DNA from: Liopterus haemorrhoidalis
Taxonomy: Eukaryota; Arthropoda; Insecta; Coleoptera; Dytiscidae
Assembly: GCA_963971575.1 (NCBI GenBank)
Contig: OZ020619.1
Location: forward strand, 22,016,813 to 22,080,812
Length of the DNA stretch: 64,000 bases
Direction: 5' to 3'
The translations under genes were made by a program, and so were the position numbers. The notes under the pieces were generated by a model. The model was not told the DNA's origin. It searched no databases and worked only from the letters and a program-made list of their open reading frames with translations. Shown here one piece after another: positions 11,262-21,706 of the stretch. How positions within the stretch are numbered: the first letter of the stretch is position 1; every line of letters begins with the position of its first letter.

Positions 11262-12495
11262 ACTGATAGTTACAAGTATCTAGATACAGTAACTAGATAC
11301 TTTTTCAAGTATCTAGATACAAATTCGATACTTTTTGAAATATGTATCTGTATCTAGATATTTAAATTTAAGTATCTTGTATCTGTATTTCAGATACTTT
11401 GATTGTTACTTCATTTTTATACCATGATACCGAGCTGATATAATAGTTTAATTATAAATTGCTATAAATAAAATTCAGAAAACAATTGAAATTCTGACGT
11501 TTACAAATTAAATTCATATGGAATGTAAAAAAATCTCACTCGTTTTTCGTAGCTTTTGAACGGCCGTAAAAATAGTAGGTATTTAGATACCAAAATAGTA
11601 GGTTACGAAACTTCAGAAAATTTGATGAAAACTAAGTTTTTGAATAACTATTGTTGCTATTTTGATGAGCAATTTACTAAAAACATATGATAAATTATAC
11701 CCACACAAGTGGTTTGGGAGTGGACCGTGGTTTTGTGGACCCTTGGGCAAGACAAATTAAGGCCCTGCAAAAGTATCCAGTGATTGAAAATACACTTTGA
11801 TAATATTTTTGAGGCATTTCATCACTTGAGGTCTGGCTCTAGTCCTCCTCGCCCAAGGGCCGGCCATGCTAGTGTGGATATTACGTTCATTTCCTAATTG
11901 AAATCAGTAAGATAAGTAAGTGTGTTTTCTAAAGGACGTAAAATTTAATAAATTATTCAACGTTCATATAAATTTAATTTGTAAGCCTGAGAATGTCAAC
12001 TGAAATTTTGTTTACAAATTAAATTTGTATGGAATAAGAAAAAAAAATAATAATAATAATCACATATTTCTTATCAGTAATTTTTTATTAGTGATCAAAA
12101 ATGACCATGACATTACACGAATTTCACTTCAATTAGGGCTAAAACTTGATTGAAAGGAACATCCTCTGAATAAGAACATAGCTGACATAGTTATCTATAA
12201 GACTAACATTAGTCTTATAGATACGCAATTCATACGTTAGCACATGTGGCTAACATAACACATACGTTATTTAGTACAAATTGATTCCGTAGAATAGTGT
12301 TTTATCTTGAATTTAGTGGGCATTTTGTGACGTCACGGTCGTTTTTTGACCAACCTGTATAATACTGATTAACATGCACTGTTTGCTTGGTAAAAATATG
12401 GTATTTTCATTTTTCAGTGTTTTTTCAAAAGTATCTAGCTGTATCTAGTTACAATTTTTTTGGCATGTATCTGTATCTAGATATTTTACGATATA
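11262..12495. repeat. Possible element bounded by GTATCTAGATAC-rich ends
   Basis: Two clusters of the palindromic 12-mer GTATCTAGATAC and variants occur at 11270-11400 and 12428-12492. They flank about 1 kb of AT-rich, non-coding DNA. Dense subterminal palindromes at both ends are typical of DNA transposon transposase-binding arrays. No clear target duplication or transposase was found, so the element boundaries are approximate. A 13-bp perfect hairpin lies inside at 12193-12222. Confidence 0.4.
12193..12222. other. Perfect 13-bp hairpin
   Basis: Stem ATCTATAAGACTA and its exact complement are separated by ACAT. No function can be assigned. Confidence 0.8.
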
Positions 12496-12899
12496 TGTAC
12501 AATGAGGCGCGCACCCGAAGAGGTGGGGGGGCTCACGGTCATACGCGATAATTGTTTGACCAGGTTTCCCTTTTTTTGATAATATTGCAGTTTTTGTATC
12601 TTTGAGATTATTATTATTATTTTATTAATTAATGGCCAATTTATGGCTAATATTATTAAGGACTTTTTTTATTTATGACTAGGGTAGGGTATTTTTTTTT
12701 TTTAATTAAAAATGTAATAAAAAAATTTAATAGATGAGGATCGAGTTCATGTGTGCAGTGTGTTGTATTCCCTAGGCTCCGCCTACTACTTTGCGCCATT
12801 ATTCAAACTATTAAATAAATAGGTTGTAATCATTGTAGATTGAATAAATCATTTATAGTAGTGAAATACACTTATTAAACAAATAATACATTCTTAATA

Positions 12900-13196
12900 G
12901 TGAGAAATAAGTTTGTGAAATTAAAAAAAAAATAAGCTATTTAACAATATATTTCTTATTAATTTAATGAAGGCTTGAATACGAAGTAAATGCAGAAAAA
13001 AATGGATTTTTTAATTTAAATTTTATTGTGATAATTTTTTTGCAAATTTATTTAAATTTTGTTTGATAAATAAAATTGAAGCTCTTAGTACTCAAATAAT
13101 TAATAAAAACGATTATCAAAAAACTGTTGATTTTGATGTGATTATAGAATAAATATACCTGGAAACAATGAAATGTGTGAAAATTGACAACACATT
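12900..13196 (+). repeat. R1 repeat fragment (3' part)
   Basis: The block around AAAAAACTGTTGATTTT and the ending AAATGTGTGAAAATTGACA match the 3' part of the R1 copy at 49683-50600. Only the 3' part is present. A hAT MITE begins 29 bases downstream. Confidence 0.55.
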
Positions 13197-13224
13197 ATTT
13201 TTTTTTTTTGTCATCACGAATACG

Positions 13225-13468
13225 CAGGGTGACCAGGTCTCAGGGCTCCGGGGTTTGTTATAAAATCTCCGGGTTCGTAGTTCGGAGATAAGGACCTTTT
13301 TTGTTTTGCTCATCACTTACATTTTGGAGGTGAGGACCTTTTTTTTGCTCATTACTTGGATTTTTTTGGAGGTGAGCAAAACTGAATAAAATATACTGTA
13401 TTTCCAATTATTATTATTTTTTTGTTTTCAATGTTAGGGTTTGCCTCAACTGAAATCTGGTCACCCTA
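13225..13468. mobile_element. hAT MITE, 244 bp, 8-bp TSD CGAATACG
   Basis: The perfect direct repeat CGAATACG lies at 13217-13224 and 13469-13476. The ends read CAGGGTGACCAG and CTGGTCACCCT(A). The interior carries two copies of the recurring GTGAGGACC-T(n)-GCTCATCACTT motif. A related, more decayed copy lies around 39580-40065. Confidence 0.8.
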
Positions 13469-13476
13469 CGAATACG

Positions 13477-14480
13477 TCTTTTTTTCTCCGCAAACCCTAG
13501 CACCGCTATTGTTTATACATCATATAAGTAACAATGTTTTTTAAACATATTGTTTGTTTAAACGTAATTAAATGTAATGTATCAAATTCTTCATATACCT
13601 TTTTTAGCGTGTTGCATAGCTGAAAGTAGTGAACATAAAATCTTATCTAAGACGTATCTTGATAATGTACGCATGTCTTTTTATTAGAATTGTACTCTTA
13701 CTGTTCCAGATATAGAGAAAACACTTGAAATTTTATACTTACGACGGGTGAAGTGTACAATAAATTAGATGCAGTTTATTAGGTCATTTGTTACGTTGAT
13801 TTCTTGCTGAAAATGAAAGGATATTCATTCAAGCTCGGCGAGTATTGTACAACTAATTAAAATGTAAAAAATAAATTAAAATTGCAGTTTAATTAATGTT
13901 TTACAATTACATATTTTATACTTTCATGTAGCCAATAGTTACAATTGCTTATAATCATAAAGTAGTGTTTCGATAGTAAATCTGACTGAACAGGAAATCA
14001 TGTATTTGAGCCTCTTATCCAATGTTTCATCTAAAGTTCAGTTTTTCAAAGAGGTCTATTCAATGACAAATGGACTCGCTCATGCTTGTAAGGACTGGGC
14101 GAGACAGAAATATATAAATAAGTTGGATGTTGCTTCATTCATTTGGCATTGAACAGATTTCTTTGAAAAACTGAATTGTCCTTCATTTCACCAGGGCCCA
14201 CATTGGTCTACTCTTTCGTTTTCTTAAGGAACTTCAGTCTGTCACTATGTTTATATATTTTTAGGACTTCGTAGATATAAGCAAGAAACCCTTATACCGT
14301 CATTCATATCCAGTGACAGCTCGTGCTGTAGAAATGTGGAGTTTGCCACTTTTATAGGTATCAGTTTTATAAGTTATATAAGTTAAAAGTTACTAACTGT
14401 ACATGTTTTCTAGATATACATTTATTTTGCATAAATATAATTTTGCTCGTTTAACTACGTATAAAGAGGATTAATTTGAT
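13477..14480. other. AT-rich stretch with a 15-bp inverted repeat
   Basis: No coding signal. A perfect 15-bp inverted repeat (TTCAGTTTTTCAAAG at 14037-14051 and its complement at 14161-14175) encloses 109 bases. It could be a small MITE, but no target duplication is clear. Confidence 0.4.
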
Positions 14481-14489
14481 ACTACACTC

Positions 14490-14640
14490 AATTAAAAAAG
14501 TATATAAATATATTTCTTCATTAAATACAACTTTGTTTATATTTTTGGGTGATGTTTTTTTGAAGTCCCAGTATTTTCAGGCGATCTAGTCTTATTGCCA
14601 CAATTTCTACCGGACCGAGAAACAGACAGACACAATGTCG
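14490..14640 (-). repeat. R1 repeat fragment
   Basis: A decayed minus-strand match to the R1 segment with GCCACAATTTCTACCG followed by a CAGACAGACA run. No coding content. Confidence 0.4.
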
Positions 14641-14828
14641 GTATAATGGTTTTTTTTTTTTTGCAATAACTATAAAACGCTAAAAAAGGTTACATACCAG
14701 GCCTTATTCTAAGGTTTTTTCCTACTGCACAAATACCAGTTTTGTTTTGGCCAATCCATTAAATCCACGCATAAATAAGCTATTATTAAAGACATAAATG
14801 GAAAATAAGAACAATAGTACCATTTATA

Positions 14829-15326
14829 CAGTCTGTTAGGTAAATGTCCGGCACAAAATTTAAGGGCAGCATTGTTGGCCCATTTAAAGATAAAAAGTCC
14901 TCAATCATTTTTGCGTATATCGCTTGATAATCGATGCAGTACCATCGCTTAAGAACCACTAATATTTTGTCTGTTACAACAATCACATATGTGACTGAGA
15001 TAAATAGAAACCATGGAAACAATACCGTAATTTTATTTCAACAAAATGCTTTTTCAATTTTATGAAGAAAAAAGAATAATGTGCCTTGATATTCTATGAT
15101 TGAACTACAATTAAAATATTTTTTTCTCTATGGCAACTACACAACTTCTGGATTAATATGAAAAATTAAAAAAAGTCAGTGGTTTTCAAAATTTGGGGCA
15201 TCTTTTTGTTAGTTTATTTTTGAACGAAATTCACATTTTAGAGAAAATTGGCAAAGGAAAAATCGATTGCATTCTACGTCACCATGCTGTCTTTTAAATT
15301 GTGTCGGATATTTACCTAACACCCTG
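14829..15326. mobile_element. MITE with about 33-bp TIRs and TA target duplication
   Basis: Left end CAG(TCT)GTTAGGTAAATGTCCGGCACAA matches the reverse complement of the right end TTGTGTCGGATATTTACCTA followed by ACACCCTG. TA lies at each edge (14827-14828, 15327-15328), the target of Tc1/mariner-type elements. A 78-codon minus-strand frame at 14786-15022 crosses the left edge and has no recognisable domain, so it is not annotated as a gene. Confidence 0.7.
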
Positions 15327-15329
15327 TAT

Positions 15330-16340
15330 ATCAGTATAGTTATTTATTAATTTGTTCCAATTCACAGGATCTTTTTCGAAAGTTTTTTTACAGCTTCATG
15401 TTCTTTGTTTTTTTCTACTTCTGAAAATATGCCTCTATACCACGGTCATTCTTTGTGTTTAACTGTCCGCTATATTCGACGATCTTTTTTGTTGAGCCAT
15501 ACTTGTGTGGCTGATAGAGAATCCTATTGACTCAAAGAAATGTTGACTGGTATGTTGAGCATAAAAAAAAAACAGTTTTTTTTTATTCACTACTGTATCT
15601 TAATAAATATAAAGCTTTTTTTAACCAAGATAAATAGTATCATTATTTACTTTTTTTACATTTTCACTATAAATTTTGCGGTGGATTGTAAAGAAATGCC
15701 CAGTACCCAATTTGGGTCGTGCTTTAAAAATGCTGAGAAGCACTGATCTAGACTGCACTGATCAATTTTTGTCTCAGGTGTTTTGAACAAATGTTATTTT
15801 TTTTAATGTTCATTTTTTGACCTTTTGGTTGTGAAATAATATAAAATTAAACATATTTTTTACTAAACATGATAAAAGTTTTAAATACCTTAAATATTTC
15901 TTCATGCGCGGGTGACATGAAATGTTGATTTGTTGACCTAAAAATGAAAAGATTACATGCTTAAAGAAATAATTTTAAATTCCCCGATTAAAATAAGATT
16001 GTCGTTTGATACATATTAAAATTTTAATGTTTAGTAATACTCTTAGATGTAATAGGGAAACAATTAAGCAAATATGGTTTAATGTTTCACTTAAAAGCAA
16101 GGGGGTAAAATTGACAGTTTTAATGCAGATTTCAACCTAGAATGTAATTTTTCGTTCCGAAACTACAAAATTACTGAAAAAAATTTATTTACCGAACGCA
16201 GTTGCTGAAGTTTGATAGATTGATTACTAACCACAACAAGCAAGATCGAATTCTGATTTTTTTCGGTTTCTTATTCACCTTCATTTTCTTATGGCGCGAA
16301 ATTACCCTCTGTTCAAATAATCCATGATAAATTCATCATC
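15330..16340. other. AT-rich stretch with an orphan hAT end
   Basis: No gene was recognised. TGAGAAGCACTG at 15734-15745 followed by ATCTAGAC looks like the right end of a hAT-type element, but no matching left end or target duplicate was found. Confidence 0.35.
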
Positions 16341-16539
16341 ATCGCTTTCAACCGACAATGAAGCAGTACAAAATATCTCGTTTAATAAATATGTATTTAG
16401 AAAAAATTATTGAAGCATTATTTTTCTTTCAAAATGAAATTAATGCACTATGTAAATATTCTTCCGATCATGACCTTACAATTAATGAGTCAAAATCACA
16501 CATGAAACTTGAAAAGAAACTTAGTCCCGAATTTCAATA

Positions 16540-16839
16540 TACAGGATGAGTATTGTACATGTAAAAATAAGTAAAAAAAACTCTAATGTTGTTGTGCGAT
16601 TGTCTTTTATTTTCAAGTTATAACGTAATTAAAACACTTTCTATCGAACATCGGGCCGAACTTCAGGAATGTATTGCACATGTAAAAAAAAAAAAAAACT
16701 CTAACGTTGTTATACGATAGTCTTCTGTTTAATAAATAAATCATTAGTGTTATCCAGTTTATAATTAGTGTTTTTTTTTTATTTTTACATGTACAATATA
16801 TTCCTGAAGTTTGGCCCATTCCTCCCCACTCATCCTGTA
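16540..16839. mobile_element. 300-bp MITE in LINE, TACAGGATGAG ends
   Basis: TACAGGATGAG at the left and CTCATCCTGTA at the right are exact inverted repeats. Removing it joins the LINE frame. Inside, a unit containing GTACATGTAAAAA and CTCTAACGTTGTT occurs twice directly and once inverted, so the element itself carries an internal duplication. The flanks are TA-rich, consistent with a TA target. Confidence 0.6.
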
Positions 16840-17298
16840 TATATATATATCAATAACACCAAATTGCAACTAACGAATTCATGTAAAAATTTAAGTATTA
16901 TACTAGACACCGAACTAAAATTCAAAGAATATATTAGTTTGTTAATGAAGCGTGCCTTTCTTGCACTAAAAAAACTATTTATGAACCGTTTCGTGCTAAC
17001 AAAAAAACACAAACAAATACTATGTGGCAGTTTCGTCCTATCGATATTTAATTACTGTGACATGACACGGCGAATTCAAAAAGTGCAAAACTACTGTATA
17101 CGTTTCATATTAGGACTAAAGAAAAGAGAACCTACGTCCCAACACCTGAGGAAGTTAGGATGGTTAAACATGTCTGAAAGAAGACACTTGCATTACGCAT
17201 GTTCATTCATAAAACCTTAAGCACAAACGAACCTAGCTATCTACTCGAAAAAATTAGTCATTAAAAGATCACAAATTAACAGTAAAAATACTATGAAC

Positions 17299-17625
17299 CA
17301 GTGGCGCACCCAGGAATTTGGGGGGGGGAAGACAAAATGATTTAGTATTTAGTATTTATTTATTTAAGACAGAGTACAGAATAAATGTACATATCTTATG
17401 TCCAAGTACAATTATTTATCTTAAATTATTCTCTATTCTCAATTTCTAAATAAGTGTTGATCTAAAAGAAAAAAAAAGGTCCTCACTTCTGAAATACAAG
17501 TGATGACCTAAAAAAGAAGTCCTCATCTATATTTTTAAATACATATAAATACCATGATGATAAAAAATTGAAAAATTAGGTATTTCCCTCTTTCTTGGAG
17601 ACCCCACCCCCTGGGTGCGCCACTG
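17299..17625. mobile_element. hAT MITE in LINE, 327 bp, 8-bp TSD
   Basis: CTATGAAC (17291-17298) and CTAGGAAC (17626-17633) form a 7-of-8 target duplication. Ends are CAGTGGCGCACCCAG and CTGGGTGCGCCACTG, exact inverted repeats. The interior carries the GTGAGGACC/GTCCTCACT motif twice. The LINE reading resumes right after it. Confidence 0.85.
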
Positions 17626-17929
17626 CTAGGAACTCGCACATGATAATAATTCCCAAACACCGGACAACCTTATTCAAAAAATCATTTTCGTATAACGCTG
17701 CCACAATATACAACTCCATTCCTAAACATCTTAAAAATCTTAAAATTGCCCAATTCAAAAAGCGACTCCGCCAATAAATGGTCCCAATGTGAACTACATG
17801 GATCTGAGTAAACAATATTATTATTTGTTAAAAAATTGTATGTACTCGATTGTCTTCTAAATTGTAAAATAACATTAAGGTTAGGTGGTAGAGCATTGTA
17901 AACTGAACCTTGCCAATAAAGAGATTTAT

Positions 17930-18412
17930 ATAATTAAATGTCGACAAATTAACTTTGTGAAAATGTTGTATATTTAATAATGGTTGAAATAAAAAACATT
18001 GTAAATTTTCACTATTTTTATTAACTAACTGCTTACTAGTTTCGGCTTTCGCCATTTTCAAAGCAATGAAATAAGTTACAAACATAACTACTTAAATACT
18101 ATTTACAGGTAATGATAATCCTATGAGAGGGGAGGTAGACAAGTCGGTCATCTCATTAAGGGTTTTTCCTTGCTTGTGCAATTTTATAATCTCGTGTGCC
18201 TCCAATAAATTTAATTTTGGACCTTTTGGTAGTGAATGAATAACATCTGGCTTAAAAGTTGTAAAATGATTTTCAGAGTTGAGGTGTGCAGCGAATGTGG
18301 AATCGGTTAACCGATTCCACATTGCTTTGAAAATGGCGAAAGCCGAAACTAGTAAGCAGTTAGTTAATAAAAATAGTGAAAATTTACAATGTTTTTTATT
18401 TCAACCATTATT
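17930..18412 (-). mobile_element. Penelope-like retroelement 3' fragment with snap-back duplication
   Basis: A 12-bp target duplication AAAGAGATTTAT (17918-17929, 18413-18424) flanks it. On the minus strand from 18322 a 76-codon frame reads NRLTDSTFAAHLNSENHF and later PKGPKLNLLEAHEIIKLHKQ. This matches the C-terminal part of a GIY-YIG endonuclease domain as found in Penelope-like elements (Ser-x-Phe-Ala-x-His-Leu, then Lys-x-Leu-Asn-x-x-Glu). The element then continues to its 3' end. A 96-bp segment at 17973-18068 is repeated perfectly and inverted at 18320-18415. A loopless 30-bp palindrome at 18294-18323 marks the switch point. No reverse transcriptase is present. The insertion lies in a LINE 3' UTR. 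Confidence 0.7.
18294..18323. other. Perfect 30-bp palindrome with no loop
   Basis: AATGTGGAATCGGTT is followed directly by its exact reverse complement. It lies where the minus-strand Penelope-like coding segment turns into the inverted 3'-end copy. It probably records a template switch at a 15-base microhomology. Confidence 0.85.
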
Positions 18413-18415
18413 AAA

Positions 18416-18445
18416 GAGATTTATTATTATTATTATTATTGTAAT
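18416..18445 (+). repeat. (ATT)n tail, probable LINE 3' terminus
   Basis: A run of ATT units directly follows the second copy of the Penelope-like element's target duplication. It fits the tail of the LINE at 16350-17776, with its 3' UTR at 17777-17929. Confidence 0.5.
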
Positions 18446-18910
18446 AAAAATATGTAATGTGCAGAACACTACAGAATATTGAGGTTATATTTTTAAACAG
18501 AACTGTCATTTGAACAAAGTGTCCCTTAAATAATTAACTACCAATAAAAATAATAATTAACCACAACGAAATATCTGGTTTCCTTCTCATATTAATGGTA
18601 CATACTATTAGTAAAGTTTCAAATTCTTATAATCCGTTATAATCCTTATAATAATAACGGTAAAAACTTAACTTGATTAACTGAAGTTTGAGATAAGTTG
18701 AGTTAAAACATTTAACTCGTTCTTTAGCAACCGGCTATTAACATCGTATTCAAATTTAGGGGGTGGGAGTTGTCCGAAAAATATAGGTGTGGCAAGGTTC
18801 TGCGATCTTTGTTATATCATATAAGTGTGGGGACCGCTGTTATAGATAATTCTAATTTAAATAATGAAATACTATATAAAAAAAGCATTTACTTTGACGT
18901 TTCTTTAAAA

Positions 18911-19507
18911 CAGTGGCTCTCAATGGGGGCGGTTCGAGCATTTGAGGGGGCGTTTAGTTTTAAATATTTAAAATGTGCAAATAACTATGAAAATGTAAAT
19001 TGAAAAATTCAGACTAAAATAAAGATTTAAGTATGAAGCTGTAATTTGAAATTAATTTATTAGCTATAATTATAAGCAGACTATTTCGGTTTACATAACC
19101 TAAAAAATACTGTCACACATATTTCAACAAATTTCGTGAAATGGGTGAAATTGTGTATTTAGAATATCTTCTAACTGATTTTTTTTTGTTTATGCTCGTA
19201 GTATGCTCCCATCTAGGACAGTTTACAGCATGATTGCAAATTGCAAGCAAGCATTACTTTACGCATATACAGTATTAGTTTTTTTTTGTGTTTTAAAATG
19301 TTGCATGTTAAGTTTTAATAAAACAGAAGGAGGGGCGATAGCAATAATTCGTTTAATTCGTTTACCTCAGTGGGTCGTAAACTGTTTCGGTTCCCAAATC
19401 AAAACATTGGTCTAATTAACGCAGTTGGAGGAATATTGGCATGTTTCACTCCTGTAGCCCAACCCCGGCAACTCAGGGCGCCGCGGCGCATAGTTTGGAA
19501 ATCGCTG
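18911..19507. mobile_element. Probable degenerate hAT-type element, about 597 bp
   Basis: The left end CAGTGGCTCTCAATG and right end TTTGGAAATCGCTG resemble hAT ends of the CAGTGGTTCTCAA type. The flanking 8-mers match only at about half of positions, so this is an old insertion or a wrong boundary. No transposase was seen. Confidence 0.4.
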
Positions 19508-19515
19508 GCTTAACT

Positions 19516-20440
19516 GAGAGGGGGCAACTGTTGCAAAAGATTGATAACCTCTGCATTAGAGCAAGCCTTAAGGAGCACTGTAAGTTCTTCGATGTCCTTT
19601 GATTACCAGTCACTACTCGTATCGATCATTCAAATCTCCTTAAGTCAGATTCCAACAGTCTGCGCTGCGCTATTCGTATCCATATGCTCTTCGGTCGTCC
19701 TCTTCTCCGTCTATCCGTTGGCACCTACTTCGGTACCGAATTTGGAATTTAGTAGCAGCAACGGCTATTTGCACTTGTTTTGAAATTCTTTCGTCGTCAT
19801 TCGCTGAACTTGAACGTACCAGATAAGTTTTTTTTTTTTTTTGGGAACAATCGATGATGCAATAGTTTCGTTTATTATTTTCCCAAGCCAGGGCCGTGCT
19901 AAGAGTTGCCGCTGTGGTACAAAATCTTGTTTACCGCTCTTATTCAACGTTAAAAAAAAATAACACTAATTTATGTAACAATAACAACAGCGAGAAAATA
20001 AATTATTCTATTGTAAGAAAAACACAAACAAAAAATAAACAATAAAATATATATAGAACGATATTTGATCATTATCCAGTCTTGACACTCGTCTCTCTCA
20101 GTTGTGGGCAAACGGTCGATCGCAGATATTCAAGTGGTCAATCGTGTGGCCATGAGAAACTCATAATAGATTTACCAATGCGAATATTAACGATTTAAAA
20201 GAAAACATATTTTATTTTATCAACAACATTCTCCGCGGGTCGATAATATATTTTAGATTACGACTAAAGTTCTTTCATAATAGGTTTGTTCCAACAAAAG
20301 TTCAGAACCGTTCAGAACTTTACTGAGTTTGCGCAAAACGATTTTCGCGTTCCAACAAGTCGATTTAAAAATTCAGAACTTATAGTGCAGTGTTCTAAGA
20401 ACGAGTGAATTGTGTTCTGAACTGATTCTGAATCGTTCTT
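19516..20440. other. Spacer with an orphan hAT-like end
   Basis: No gene was recognised. CAGGGCCGTGCTAAGAGTTG near 19888-19907 resembles a hAT left end, with no matching right end. At 20284-20450 a segment around GTTCCAACAA...TTCAGAAC occurs twice, possibly the 5' UTR of the LINE that follows. Confidence 0.35.
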
Positions 20441-20512
20441 AAGAATTTTTAATTTTGAATAAGTTTAACTTGTTATCTAACGTCACTTACTTATTTTTGT
20501 TTGTTTGATTAA

Positions 20513-21705
20513 ATGAGTAGTAGTAATAAGAATAAAGAATCCAATCCATCGAAAAGAAGAACTGCGGATGAGGACTTGAAGATCAACACCAAAAAGACTA
20601 ACGTACGGTATCAATATAATATCCCAGTTAATAACTCTTACTTATCACCGAGGATGTAAATAACGGCAACCCTCAGATTAAGAGAATAAGAATACCCCCC
20701 ATTGTTATGTACAGCTACTTCAAGGATCATGCAAGTACAATCGCCAGCCTTCAGAAGCATCTAAACGAAGAACTGGACTTAAAATACAAAGGAAAAAGAA
20801 TAATAATCTTAACTAAAAATATACTAGATTACAATTATGTTAGGAATGAATTAAATGTAGCGAATATAGAATATACGACCAAAACGCCTTTCACTGAAAG
20901 TGAGCTAATATTAATAATAAGAAACCTACCCCCAAATATCACCACTGACGAAATTAAAGCTGATCTGACAGAAAAGCATCTACCAGTAATAAGTATGGCA
21001 CAAATCACCAAGAAAGAGAACAATAAAATAGTTCATGCCTATCCTCTTTTCACGGCTAAATTTGAAAAAGGGACAGATTTCAAGACCATAGTACAGCACA
21101 GAAGAATATGCTATTGTATCATTCAGTGGGAAAAGATGAAAAGAAGCGGTGTAACACAATGCTACAGGTGTCAATCTTTCGGGCACGTTGCACAAAATTG
21201 TACAAAAATACAACGATGTGTTATCTGCGGGGAAAAGCACTCGACGGAAAGCTGTAAAAATAAGGAAAAATCTCCAAAATGCGCTAACTGCGGAGGAAAC
21301 CATACAGCTAGTTATAGACAATGTCCGAAGAGGCCAGTATTGAACTACAGACGTCCAGGCAGACCCACAAATCCAACAAGACCTTTCAGCAACCCCACAC
21401 AAACCATACCTTCACTAAGTTCATTCCCACCTTTAAGACAAATGTCAAACTCTAGACAAGAACCTGAAAATATAAACGTGCCAATATGGCCAAACCGTCC
21501 TGTTAACCAGGTAAACAATATTACTGACAACTCTAGCACTGGACTAGTTGACATTTTCAATTTGATCAAAACAGTCATGCAAAATTTTGATTTAACAAGT
21601 ATCGTTAGAAACATAAAAACCATTATATCTAGGATGAACGCAGCTCCAGATGGAGTCAGCAAAATGATGATTCTGATCGATTTCGCGGTCTCCATGTTTG
21701 GGTAA
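20513..21705 (+). pseudogene. Jockey-like LINE ORF1 (gag), one frameshift
   Basis: The ATG at 20513 opens 48 codons (MSSSNKNKESNPSKRRTADE...). One frameshift near 20635-20659 moves to the frame that runs to TAA at 21703-21705. The main block has a PRE_C2HC-like domain, then three zinc knuckles: CYRCQSFGHVAQNC, CVICGEKHSTESC and CANCGGNHTASYRQC, then a Pro-rich tail. This is the Jockey-clade gag, which packages LINE RNA into ribonucleoprotein particles. The stop is separated by one base from the ORF2 start at 21707, the tight spacing usual for these LINEs. Apart from the shift the frame is intact for over 330 codons, so the copy is fairly young. Confidence 0.85.
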
Positions 21706-21706
21706 A

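Larger units (their letters stand above)
16350..17776 (+). pseudogene. LINE ORF2 C-terminal relic with nested insertions
   Basis: Reading across insertions, the relic gives INALCKYSSDHDLTINESKS (connection after the missing FADD box), then YINNTKLQLTNSCKNLSIIL with DTELKFKEY, RRIQKVQNYCIRFILGLKKR, and after the hAT MITE HMIIIPKHRTTLFKKSFSYN and PKHLKNLKIAQFKKRLRQ, ending in TAA at 17777. This is the thumb and tail of a CR1/Jockey-group reverse transcriptase. A MITE (16540-16839) and a hAT MITE (17299-17625) interrupt it, and a Penelope-like fragment sits in its 3' UTR. Its own tail is probably the ATT repeat at 18418-18440. Confidence 0.75.

Noticed and set aside
14786..15022. 78-codon minus-strand frame
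   Set aside because: It crosses the left edge of a MITE and has no recognisable domain or transcript signal.
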